Assembly (NCBI GenBank): GCA_002482775.1
Contig: DLGQ01000012.1
Location: 81,506-88,240, forward strand
Length of the DNA: 6,735 bases
DNA from: Flavobacteriales bacterium UBA7690
GTDB lineage: Bacteria; Bacteroidota; Bacteroidia; Flavobacteriales_F; PHOS-HE28
Reading direction: 5' to 3'
Positions 1 through 6,734 of this stretch are shown here, piece by piece. The notes beneath the pieces were generated by a model. The model was not told where the DNA came from. It made no database searches and worked only from the letters and a program-made list of their open reading frames with translations. Made by a program: the position numbers and the translations under genes. Position 1 is the first letter of the stretch, and the number at the start of each line of letters is the position of its first letter.

Positions 1-1
1 A

Positions 2-103
2 TCCGGCCTCAAGCCCTACGAGAGCTGCTGGTTCCGCGTCACCGCCATCGGCAGCGACAAGGAAGGACTGCCGAGCGACGTGGTGTTGGGTAGGGCAGCT
101 TGA
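2..103 (+). CDS. C-terminal end of a protein with a fibronectin type III-like terminus (partial)
   Basis: An open frame enters from the left edge and ends at TGA 101-103, giving 33 residues. The pattern LKPYESCWFRVTAIGSDKEG followed by LPSDVV matches the last two strands of a fibronectin type III domain, where a 'L.P...Y.FRV.A....G..S' signature is usual. Such domains often end secreted or surface proteins in Bacteroidota. The catalytic or binding part of the protein lies outside the window, so no function can be given. The strong hairpin terminator that follows at 160-200 fits this being the last gene of its transcript. The Fn3 call rests on a short pattern only. Confidence 0.6.
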   Translation, partial: SGLKPYESCWFRVTAIGSDKEGLPSDVVLGRAA

Positions 104-137
104 TCAGAACGCGACCTGCGACGAGCGCGCACGTCAT

Positions 138-153
138 ACCCGCGTAGGCGGGT
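138..153. repeat. Short palindromic intergenic element (ACCCGC / GCGGGT hairpin)
   Basis: ACCCGC (138-143) and GCGGGT (148-153) form a perfect 6-bp inverted repeat around a GTAG loop, preceded by CGTCAT (132-137). The form 'GTCAT-NCCCGC-n-GCGGGN' is typical of dispersed REP-like or dRS3-like intergenic palindromes found in many copies in some bacterial genomes. Only one copy is visible here, so membership in a repeat family is an inference. It lies 6 bp upstream of the terminator stem and may form a composite unit with it. Confidence 0.4.
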
Positions 154-159
154 GAAGGG

Positions 160-200
160 CCAGCCCCGGTACTGAAAAGTGCCGGGGCTGGTTGCGTTTT
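160..200 (+). terminator. Rho-independent terminator with GAAA tetraloop
   Basis: CCAGCCCCGG (160-169) pairs perfectly with CCGGGGCTGG (182-191). The stem continues inward through T170-G181 (wobble), A171-T180, C172-G179 and T173-A178, closing on the tetraloop GAAA (174-177). This 14-bp stem is followed by TTGCGTTTT (192-200). It sits 56 bp after the stop codon of the left-edge gene and would end that transcript. The T tract is interrupted by GCG, so termination may be less than complete. Confidence 0.75.
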
Positions 201-265
201 GGGGGTGATCAAGTCTGTTCCCGTCGAGAAAAGGGTAAAGCCGGACATTGAACAGTGCATCTCGG

Positions 266-273
266 TAGATTTG
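266..273 (+). promoter_or_regulatory. Possible Bacteroidota-type -7 element (TAGATTTG)
   Basis: TAGATTTG fits the TAnnTTTG -7 consensus of Bacteroidota primary-sigma promoters. A TTG at 248-250 (within ACATTG) could be the upstream element, though the spacing is a little short. Transcription would begin about at 277-279, on or next to the ATG at 278 of the MORN protein gene, implying a leaderless mRNA. No Shine-Dalgarno sequence is seen before that ATG, which agrees. An 8-bp match can arise by chance. Confidence 0.35.
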
Positions 274-277
274 ATCG

Positions 278-1207
278 ATGAGACAATTAGTCATCCCGTT
301 TTTGCTGAGCGCGCTAGTGGCCTCTGCTCAGGCACCGCCATACACCCTCAAGAAGTTCCTTGCTACACATGACACGCTTGAGTTCCCGCATGAACCAGTG
401 CAGGAGAACGGACTGGTACGCAGCTACGTCCTCACGGAACCCGAGATCTGGGATGTGGATGATCTGGGAAAGACACATGTGCGCGGAGGAACCCGTGCGC
501 TGCTGGTGGTGGATGGTGCCCGTAAAGATGGCAAGCGCGAAGGCATCTTTACATGGTCGTTGATCGATGAAAAGGATCATGCGAAGCGATGGATGATCTG
601 GGAACAGACCTACGTCAACGACCAGCTGCACGGGGAATGGCGCACCTACAACCTCAAGGGTAAACGTGTGGCCGTGCGGACGTACGAGAAGGGGCGTGAG
701 GTGAGCTACAAGGAGTATGGGATCGATGGGACAACCTTGCAGATGGACTTGGTACAACTGGGTCGTTCAGGATCCACAATGCGGCGTGAATTCGGTGGTC
801 CTGGGAATCGCATGCTATCGGAGATCACGCTCCGGGATGGCGTCCCGAACGGCGCCGCGAATGAGTATCACCCAAATGGCAAGCTCCTTCGGGAAACGAA
901 CTACGTGAATGGTGTACTGGAAGGCCGTGGCCGAGCCTATTACCCCGATGGTACGCTTCAGGAGGAGGTCTACTTCACCAATGGGGAATATGACCAGACA
1001 AAGAAATACTACCACCCCAATGGGCAGCTCTGGGTGCAACATGAGTACAACAAGGGCAAACCCTGGAACGCAGTTGCCAATTACGATAGTCGTGGAAAGA
1101 AGCGCGACGCCGGAACCTTAAAGAACGGCAACGGCACCTTGATCTACTACAATGATGATAGCTCCGTTCGCGAGCGCATCAACCATGTAGCCGGCATTCC
1201 TCAGTAG
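278..1207 (+). CDS. Secreted MORN_2-repeat (YwqK-like) protein
   Basis: This 309-residue protein begins with a signal peptide: charged MRQ, then a hydrophobic core, then a likely cleavage site after ASA near residue 17-18. The ATG at 278 is the first possible start, because TGA lies in frame at 272-274. After the signal peptide, the body is built from MORN_2-type repeats. Turn motifs of the HPNG/YPDG kind recur at residues 125 (NLKG), 148 (GIDG), about 174, 198 (HPNG), 222 (YPDG), 246 (HPNG), 270 (DSRG) and about 292, close to a 24-residue period. Each is followed by a strand of the form 'G.L..E..Y.NG...G'. Such repeats make an extended beta-hairpin stack; proteins of this family in Bacteroidota are often exported, and their ligand is mostly unknown. 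No enzymatic motif is visible. The gene stands alone, between a terminator and a methyltransferase remnant on the opposite strand. Family assignment is fairly safe; the role is unknown. Confidence 0.8.
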   Translation: MRQLVIPFLLSALVASAQAPPYTLKKFLATHDTLEFPHEPVQENGLVRSYVLTEPEIWDVDDLGKTHVRGGTRALLVVDGARKDGKREGIFTWSLIDEKDHAKRWMIWEQTYVNDQLHGEWRTYNLKGKRVAVRTYEKGREVSYKEYGIDGTTLQMDLVQLGRSGSTMRREFGGPGNRMLSEITLRDGVPNGAANEYHPNGKLLRETNYVNGVLEGRGRAYYPDGTLQEEVYFTNGEYDQTKKYYHPNGQLWVQHEYNKGKPWNAVANYDSRGKKRDAGTLKNGNGTLIYYNDDSSVRERINHVAGIPQ

Positions 1208-1240
1208 GGAGTTGCTTGGCACGGCTTCCGGTCTGGTAGC

Positions 1241-1268
1241 AGGGTCCCGCCAAATGCGCGGAGACCCT
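1241..1268. terminator. Hairpin downstream of the MORN gene, possible terminator
   Basis: AGGGTC-CCGC (1241-1250) pairs with GCGG (1258-1261) and GACCCT (1263-1268), leaving A1262 bulged and loop CAAATGC (1251-1257). It lies 33 bp after the MORN stop codon. The plus-strand sequence after it (GTGTAGGTTTCG) has no real T tract, so intrinsic termination is doubtful. It could equally be part of an old element end lying next to the broken methyltransferase. Confidence 0.3.
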
Positions 1269-1282
1269 GTGTAGGTTTCGAG

Positions 1283-1522
1283 ATGGAAGGCCTGCGCGGC
1301 GATGATAAGATCGGCGCACGCATCGGGAAGGCCGGTATGCTCGCTCGTTCCCACACGATAGTCCTGCGCACCCTCCGCGCCTCCCACGGGAGGCAGGCGT
1401 GCCGTGGCCAACATGTCCGCGTTGGGGTCGATGCCGATCACCGGGTGGCCGGTGGTTGCGAACAGGCGCGTGGAGATGCCTGTTCCGCAGCCCAGGTCCA
1501 CGATGAAGCCGTGGGCCGGTTG
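1283..1522 (-). pseudogene. Remnant of a class I SAM-dependent methyltransferase
   Basis: The minus strand encodes the SAM-binding core of a small-molecule-type class I methyltransferase. Motif I VDLGCGTG lies at about 1478-1501, the acidic strand-2 motif GIDPN (Asp at 1427-1429) follows, and then a post-II/IV segment YRVGTSEHTGLPDACADL ending in AAQAFH at 1283. Upstream of AHGFIVDLG there is no room for the usual 40 or so N-terminal residues: the sequence turns AT-rich at about 1525 and runs into the PIN gene. After AAQAFH the expected 'W.D...E..R.L.PGG' segment and the roughly 120-residue C-terminal part are absent, although the frame stays open to 1118. The fragment is very GC-rich (about 68% in 1381-1440) compared with the gene that follows. 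It is best read as a gene cut by insertion or deletion at both ends and is unlikely to make an active enzyme. Exact break points are estimates. Confidence 0.7.
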
Positions 1523-1565
1523 GGAGTATATTGTACACGCAAAAAAGGACGACAATCACAGAGCT

Positions 1566-3854
1566 ATGGATGCTGCAATGAATCAAGGGAGCACTAGTCA
1601 TCGCCCTGCTTCGCTTACTGTAGATGAGCGGCGACAGGCGGTGTATGCCTCATTAGTTCGATTCGCTTCGGAATCTGGTCCTTTGCGTGAACGAGCAGTC
1701 CATCGTGCAGTTCTTGGTGCTTTGCTTGGAAGTTCTTTGCAGAGACCATTAACAATCGGCGGCATTCGGAGCAACATGATGTTCGGCTCCGAAAGCGTGT
1801 CCCTGAGGACTGAGGTTATCCAACAAGCATTGGTTGACCTTATCGAGCAAGGCAAAGCGGATAGAACCACGCACAGGGAAAAGCATGCGTATTACATAAC
1901 CGACAAAGGGCAGAAAGAGCTTGACGGGTTGGTCGTTTCCGTGGTTGATCTCTTCGCCGACGTAACTGAGCCTCTATTCCAGAACTTGGATCCCGAGATT
2001 GATAGGAACATCGCATCTGGCATTTTCAGGAGATTCGCTTGCGAGTGTTTCGGTCGCTTTGGAAGGCATATTGCGCAAACTGTCTTGGGGACATTGAAGC
2101 GCGAGGAATTGCTGGCGCGCACTGACGCACGAAGTGCTTTTGTGGCGGCCTCTGAAGGACTTGGTATGACAGCGATTCAATTGGAATCGCTAGAAGTACG
2201 CTGTCAGCGATTCTTAATTAGCGGCGAGGAGTGCGATGAGCGATTGAAGCTATATCTCACACAGGGATTTTACTTCACACAGCTATTAGGATTGGATGGC
2301 AGCACATTTGATCCTATCGCAGAAGATGCATTTCGTGGAGCTGTATTTTACCTCGATACCAACGTCCTCTTGCTGGGATTTCTGCAAGCACATGATGATG
2401 CACATGAGTTCTCGGAGGTTGTTGCGGTGGCCAAGCGGCTCGGTATTGAGCTAAGGACGACCAAAGCCACTATTGATGAAATGCAGCAAGTGGTTCGAGA
2501 TAGGATGAGCCGAATTACCAGAATTGCAGAAGTTGTACCGGATGAATTGGTGAAACAGTCGAATGATCAAGTACTAAAGGCCTTTTGGAACGCGTATGAA
2601 GGCAATCGAACGTTGACGCCCGAGACTTTTTTCGCACCGTTTCTTGTTCCGGATTTGCAGCTTGATGAGAAGTGGGGAGTTGGGGTTGACAGGATTAGCT
2701 CAAAGGAGATCATAGGCGGAAGGGATACGGCTGAGATCGCGACATGTATTAACGAAGAGGCAAAGAATAGCCGAGGCTGGGGCAAGACCGGTGATATTCT
2801 CGATCATGACGTAGCGCACTACATATTGATAGGCGAAAAACGATTGACGAATCGGAAAGTATGGTTCTTAACTAGGGATCGATCTCTTCCATTAGTAGCC
2901 GCCACACTTCAGCCCGATAAACCGGCATTCTGCTTCTCCCACCTGGCACTCCTTCAGAGTATCTCTCCTTTCATCAATACAGATGCGGAGGAGAAGTCAC
3001 TCGCTGACATCATGTCTGCTTTTATCACCGATCAGATAAGACCGTTGCGTTCTTTGTTTGATATTTCGGAATTGGCCATTATGGCTGAGTTCCACGCTGA
3101 TGTGATGGCCACTCCGGGTGATCAGTTGGTTCTGGCATTTGATTACGTCAAGAGCAGTACGCTGAAAGGACATCAGTATCTGCAGCAAGACATCCCGCGG
3201 GTATCGCTTGCCTTACGCAAGTTCCTTTCCTCGGACAAGGACAAGCAGTTGCTGAGTCTACAAGCCGAGAGGGAAAGTGCGTTGCAGGATGCGCAAAGAG
3301 AGAATGAGCTGCGCAAGGAAGCTGAAAAGAGGGTGCAGGACGCCAATGAAAGAAGTGCCGACTTTGAGGATCAGTTGGCCAAACTCAATGACGATTACAA
3401 AGGGACTGTCGGCCAGGTCGAAGAGTTACGCCGTGATGCAGCTACACGATTGGAGCAAGACCGCCAAAAGCGCCATCAAGGTCTACTAAGAGAGGCAATC
3501 TGGTGGTCAATTGGGGCGGTAGTATTGCTTACGCTCGTTGAAACAATCGCAAGTAAGCTGGTCGAAACGATTCCTTGGTTATGGCCTGTTTGCCTTCATA
3601 ATGTGCTAGTGTCCATGATGCGTATCTCGGCGGCCTTGATGATTTTCTTGTCTTGGGCTCGGTACATTCGTGATACACGATGGGCAGAAGGCGCAAAGGT
3701 CGCTGGCCTAGTAATTGTCGGACTGTTTGTGATACCCATAGCACGGCTCATATCTCCAAGTACAATGAATGAGCTGGCAGATAGGATTGAAGTGGCAGCC
3801 CTTGTAGCTGCTGTCATCGTTGGTTATTGGTTCACGAAACGCAAGGATGAGTAG
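1566..3854 (+). CDS. PIN-domain nuclease with winged-helix-like N-terminus, coiled coil and four C-terminal membrane segments
   Basis: The frame is open from 1404, but that stretch overlaps the methyltransferase remnant. ATG 1566 is the first start past the remnant and gives 762 residues; ATG 1578 is the alternative. AAGGA at 1545-1549 is 16 nt away, too far to act as a normal ribosome site. Residues about 39-119 look like a winged helix-turn-helix, ending in a wing-like EKHAYYITDKGQKEL. A PIN-like domain spans about 258-450: YLDTNVLL with Asp264, TIDEM with Glu305, DHDVAHY with Asp413/Asp415, and LTRDRSL with Asp438. This is the usual acidic set for a metal-dependent RNase, with a long insert of about 100 residues between the second and third motifs. 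Residues about 555-638 are a charged heptad-rich coiled coil. Four hydrophobic segments follow at about 644-663, 680-701, 710-729 and 738-756, and the protein ends TKRKDE. This predicts a membrane-tethered, oligomeric nuclease with its catalytic part in the cytoplasm. Codon use is AT-richer than its neighbours (about 40% GC in 2161-2220), suggesting transfer. It faces a Mod/Res-like pair. A role as an RNA-cutting defence effector is inferred; I do not recognise a named family for the full architecture. Confidence 0.8.
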   Translation: MDAAMNQGSTSHRPASLTVDERRQAVYASLVRFASESGPLRERAVHRAVLGALLGSSLQRPLTIGGIRSNMMFGSESVSLRTEVIQQALVDLIEQGKADRTTHREKHAYYITDKGQKELDGLVVSVVDLFADVTEPLFQNLDPEIDRNIASGIFRRFACECFGRFGRHIAQTVLGTLKREELLARTDARSAFVAASEGLGMTAIQLESLEVRCQRFLISGEECDERLKLYLTQGFYFTQLLGLDGSTFDPIAEDAFRGAVFYLDTNVLLLGFLQAHDDAHEFSEVVAVAKRLGIELRTTKATIDEMQQVVRDRMSRITRIAEVVPDELVKQSNDQVLKAFWNAYEGNRTLTPETFFAPFLVPDLQLDEKWGVGVDRISSKEIIGGRDTAEIATCINEEAKNSRGWGKTGDILDHDVAHYILIGEKRLTNRKVWFLTRDRSLPLVAATLQPDKPAFCFSHLALLQSISPFINTDAEEKSLADIMSAFITDQIRPLRSLFDISELAIMAEFHADVMATPGDQLVLAFDYVKSSTLKGHQYLQQDIPRVSLALRKFLSSDKDKQLLSLQAERESALQDAQRENELRKEAEKRVQDANERSADFEDQLAKLNDDYKGTVGQVEELRRDAATRLEQDRQKRHQGLLREAIWWSIGAVVLLTLVETIASKLVETIPWLWPVCLHNVLVSMMRISAALMIFLSWARYIRDTRWAEGAKVAGLVIVGLFVIPIARLISPSTMNELADRIEVAALVAAVIVGYWFTKRKDE

Positions 3855-3895
3855 AAACCCGCGGCTATTCGCTGTAGCCGGGTCTCTGGGTTTTC
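3855..3895. terminator. Bidirectional terminator-like hairpin between convergent genes
   Basis: ACCC (3857-3860) and GGCTA (3863-3867) pair with TAGCC (3875-3879) and GGGT (3880-3883), with a two-base GC bulge and loop TTCGCTG. On the minus strand the stem is followed by TTCT, which would stop the helicase transcript. On the plus strand an alternative outer pairing of AAACCC (3855-3860) with GGGTTT (3888-3893) leads into the T run, which would stop the PIN gene transcript. It fills most of the 79-bp gap between the two stop codons. Confidence 0.5.
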
Positions 3896-3933
3896 GATAA
3901 GGGCCTAGTCGTTAGCTGAAGTATTTCGTGTGG

Positions 3934-6498
3934 TTACACATAATCTCCCGCCATTTCGCTCTTGTAAAGCGCTTCCACATTGGTCGCTTTCATGATCGCT
4001 TCACGAACATCAGCGCGCGTTAGATCAAGCTTGCGCAGCTTACCGCCTGTTTCAGCCACGGCCTCAATGCGCCGGTAGAATTGGCTATGACTCTCGGTGT
4101 ATTTCGCCAAGCCTTTCAACTTGGGTAAAGCATCGGCTAAATGGAAACCATGCGGGTCGATGATGTCGGCGACGACCTTGCCTCCTTCCTCTGCGAAGAA
4201 GATGAAATCCGGCCTTAAGATCTTGGTATCATCACCATCGGTGTAGGCAATACCGAGTGAGTCCTGGGTGGGCCGGTTGGGGTTCCGATACCAGAATTGA
4301 AAACCGCTCCGCTTCATTTCAGCATACAGGACAGCCTCTTCCCAAGTCTTCATCTCGGCGGGATACAAGCCCTGCTCATCACAGAGCAGATGCTGCTTGT
4401 AAGTGGCGATCTCTGATTCGGTTCCGTCCTTCTCCCGGACCTTGGTCGGCTCATAAAGCGATGTTGGGCGCACAAGGTCCACATCCTGAGGATCGGTGGT
4501 TAGCGCAACGATCTGCCGATACGCATCCTGCCTATCATGTGGGAGTTTCTTGAAGCGGTCGCGATACTCTAGTAGCCAGGTATCCGACAGACGCTTCGCT
4601 TCTGTGTCAAACAGAACTTGCAGGTTCTCCATCAGATGCAATGCCGCGACGTCCTCCCGGGCCTCGATCAATGCGTCATCAAAGTCCTCCTCAGCTTCGG
4701 GCTTCTTCTTCGCACGTTCCATCGTGTAGGTCCGTGCAATATCGGGGCTGAGTATTCGTGCGCTATGACGATACGCATCTGTGACAACGGCATCATCGGC
4801 CTCCGCTTGAAAGGCATCATCCCGTGTCTTTCCGGTCTGCATATCCGCGATGATCGTACGACCTTCCACGGTCATTACAGCGGCACGCTTCTCCGCATAT
4901 GCTTTTGGTCGTTCGGCGATGAAATCGTCGAGCATCTTGTGCATCGCAGCGTGGGCTTTGTTACCAGCTCCAGGCAAGAGGCCATCCGAGGCGAGCTCAT
5001 GCGCGAGAGCGGTAAGGCGGATCGCCGGTTTGGCTCCCCGTTGGGGACGAGTTTGCGAAGGGAGTGAGCTGAACTTTTCCCAGATCACGTCAGCTACAGC
5101 AGGATTGGGGAGGAGTGTGATCGCATTGATAACCACCCTACCGGTCGGTGGTGTCTCGGCGCCACCATCACGCAGCGCCTTCACGACATTATCAACCGTC
5201 TTCTTATTGAACCTCGGCAGCAGGCATTCCACCCCATTTAGCTTGTCGTTCCCAGGTATGCGGCGTGCAAGTGGGGTGCGCACCATACGGCCAAGCAGCT
5301 GCGCGATATAGGTCTGGTCGCTGGCTGGTCGGAAGGAAACCATTACCTCGGCACGAGGACAATCCCAGCCTGTGCTGATGGCATCCTTGGCTACAAGGAT
5401 CCGGATGGACGTGTCGTCTTGAACGCGTTGAGGCTGGCTGTACGGCACCTTGTACTTGCCGAACGTCTGTGACGTGTGTTCGCCAAACACATGGGCCACG
5501 GATGTTTCCGACAGGTCGGGCCATTGTTGGAAGATCGTTTCCAAGGCGCGCCCGATGTCATTTGGGTTAGGCGTATTCGGTACTTGAAGTACCATCAAGG
5601 GCATAACTGATTCGCCTGTATCCTGCTCCTTGGTATAGGCTGCCCAAGCTTCCGTGGATTCACGCAGCTTGTCGGCCGCGCGCCGGACGAGTACCGTATC
5701 GAAATCACCGGTCGCTTCGTCTGGAATGTCAAGTACGATCGTGTCCTTGATCAGACCGGATTCCTGCACTCGGCTGATGTCAACTGTAACCGCTGGCAAG
5801 GTGCTGCGGCCTTGTGCCCCTTCCATAGCCTTGTTAAAGCGATCCACGGTGGCCGAGATGCCCCAGACTGCGGGTATGCCCGGAACACCTTTATCGCCAT
5901 TGATGAGCCGCTTGACAATAGTCGTCTTTTCGCGATTCTCTCCGCCCATGCCCCTGTGGGCCTCATCAAGTACCAGATAGAGGGTGAGCGCAGGATCCTC
6001 GACCGTGTTCCGGATAGTGTCCCAGATGGTGTGGCTGCGCAGGTCGGGTCGCATTTCTGGGAATGTGCCTTCCTCATCGCCGTCAAACCCACGTACCAAC
6101 AGGCTATTCTTACCGAGCTTCTGTGTATTGAGGAAGTAGATCTTGCCTGGGCTGAACTTCGCCCGATTGAAGGTGCTCTCGACCACTTCCAAGTCCGTAT
6201 GACGCAAACGATCCGATGAAGCCATCAGGCGGAAACGCGTCTGCTCATTCAAAGAAGGGTCGTCGCTGAACCAGATAACGACGGCCCCAGGGTCTCGATC
6301 GAATTGGTAACGATCGTCGCCATGAAATAGGGCCTCGAATACAGCCGCCGCCATCACCGTCTTACCAGCACCGGTCGGTGCCGTGAGGGAGAAAGCATGG
6401 CGGTCCTTGTCCTCACGCCATCGTTTACGTGCCTTCTTCAGGTTCTCCAGCACGTCGAGGACGGCTTCGTCCTGGTAATCCTTCAGTGTGAACTTCAT
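3934..6498 (-). CDS. SF2 DEAH-box helicase, type III restriction Res-like subunit
   Basis: This complete 854-residue protein starts at ATG 6496-6498. It has a YQ near residues 8-9, Walker A APTGAGKT (40-47), DEAH (178-181), motif III SAT (215-217), motif V around STGWDCPRAEV (375-385) and motif VI QLLGRMVRT (400-408). These are all the motifs of an ATP-driven SF2 DNA translocase of the type III restriction Res group. Classical Res subunits are roughly 900-1000 residues, so this one is somewhat short. Near the C-terminus, RPDFIFF (762-768) followed by VVADIIDPHG (775-784) has the spacing of a PD-(D/E)XK endonuclease core (Asp764, Asp778), but the lysine expected two residues after the second acidic residue is Ile780. 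The nuclease may therefore be divergent or inactive. GGAG (6506-6509, as CTCC on the plus strand) lies 7 nt before the start. The ATG overlaps the TGA of the upstream gene in ATGA, so translation is coupled. It is expected to work with that upstream methyltransferase as a restriction-modification complex. Helicase identity is certain; the Res role depends on the neighbour. Confidence 0.85.
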   Translation of the reverse strand: MKFTLKDYQDEAVLDVLENLKKARKRWREDKDRHAFSLTAPTGAGKTVMAAAVFEALFHGDDRYQFDRDPGAVVIWFSDDPSLNEQTRFRLMASSDRLRHTDLEVVESTFNRAKFSPGKIYFLNTQKLGKNSLLVRGFDGDEEGTFPEMRPDLRSHTIWDTIRNTVEDPALTLYLVLDEAHRGMGGENREKTTIVKRLINGDKGVPGIPAVWGISATVDRFNKAMEGAQGRSTLPAVTVDISRVQESGLIKDTIVLDIPDEATGDFDTVLVRRAADKLRESTEAWAAYTKEQDTGESVMPLMVLQVPNTPNPNDIGRALETIFQQWPDLSETSVAHVFGEHTSQTFGKYKVPYSQPQRVQDDTSIRILVAKDAISTGWDCPRAEVMVSFRPASDQTYIAQLLGRMVRTPLARRIPGNDKLNGVECLLPRFNKKTVDNVVKALRDGGAETPPTGRVVINAITLLPNPAVADVIWEKFSSLPSQTRPQRGAKPAIRLTALAHELASDGLLPGAGNKAHAAMHKMLDDFIAERPKAYAEKRAAVMTVEGRTIIADMQTGKTRDDAFQAEADDAVVTDAYRHSARILSPDIARTYTMERAKKKPEAEEDFDDALIEAREDVAALHLMENLQVLFDTEAKRLSDTWLLEYRDRFKKLPHDRQDAYRQIVALTTDPQDVDLVRPTSLYEPTKVREKDGTESEIATYKQHLLCDEQGLYPAEMKTWEEAVLYAEMKRSGFQFWYRNPNRPTQDSLGIAYTDGDDTKILRPDFIFFAEEGGKVVADIIDPHGFHLADALPKLKGLAKYTESHSQFYRRIEAVAETGGKLRKLDLTRADVREAIMKATNVEALYKSEMAGDYV

Positions 6499-6734
6499 GT
6501 GTCTTCTCCGTTGGCGAAAGCGAAATTGGTCAGGTAGGACTCGTACAACCGAACGGCCTCCACCCCTTCGGGTAGTCTCCGTGCCAAAGTCTGGAAGCGA
6601 CGCTCATCATCGGTCACGATGTATGCGATTCGCAGTGCCTTTGCCCTTCGGACGGCTTTGAGAAAATCGGTGGCCTTGTCCAACTCCACCAGCAGCCCGT
6701 AGCTATCAACCACATCCCAGCCTATGGCGGGGAC
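6495..6734 (-). CDS. C-terminal part of a probable type III (Mod-like) DNA methyltransferase (partial)
   Basis: The frame is open to the right edge, so the gene starts outside the window. The 79 visible residues begin VPAIGWDVVDSYGLLVELDK (6675-6734) and end LYESYLTNFAFANGEDT before TGA 6495-6497. A GTG at 6711-6713 is just an internal valine. The segment with AYIVTDDERRFQ followed by YESYLTNF resembles, from memory, the end of type III-style site-specific adenine methyltransferases encoded beside Res-like helicases. The catalytic DPPY and SAM motifs would lie outside, so methyltransferase activity cannot be shown here. Support comes from context: its stop codon overlaps the helicase start by 4 nt. 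If the call is wrong, it is still a protein co-translated with, and likely a partner of, the helicase. Confidence 0.6.
   Translation of the reverse strand, partial: VPAIGWDVVDSYGLLVELDKATDFLKAVRRAKALRIAYIVTDDERRFQTLARRLPEGVEAVRLYESYLTNFAFANGEDT
6505..6509 (-). promoter_or_regulatory. Shine-Dalgarno site for the helicase gene
   Basis: Reading the minus strand, GGAGA lies inside the end of the upstream gene, with the GGAG core 7 nt before ATG 6496-6498. It supports this start and, together with the ATGA stop/start overlap, suggests termination-reinitiation coupling. It contrasts with the MORN and PIN genes in the window, which lack a well-placed site. Confidence 0.6.

Noticed and set aside
314..757. 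147-residue minus-strand open frame
   Set aside because: It is antisense to the MORN gene, whose signal peptide and repeats make it clearly the coding strand.
1118..1555. A complete 145-residue minus-strand methyltransferase gene
   Set aside because: Only about 80 central residues look like the family. Both ends are unrelated sequence, and the 3' end overlaps the MORN gene, so a remnant is the better reading.
1404..1565. N-terminal extension of the PIN protein to ATG 1404
   Set aside because: This stretch is antisense to the well-matched methyltransferase core, is far more GC-rich than the PIN gene, and its translation shows no resemblance to a protein domain.
1179..1601. 140-residue minus-strand open frame
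   Set aside because: It is another frame over the methyltransferase remnant, Arg/Pro/His-rich with no domain pattern.
4618..5311. Two overlapping plus-strand open frames of 149-153 residues
   Set aside because: They lie inside the helicase coding region on the opposite strand and have no domain pattern or start signals.
5751..6219. Open frames of 113 and 135 residues over the helicase
   Set aside because: These are alternate-frame shadows of the conserved helicase motor domain.
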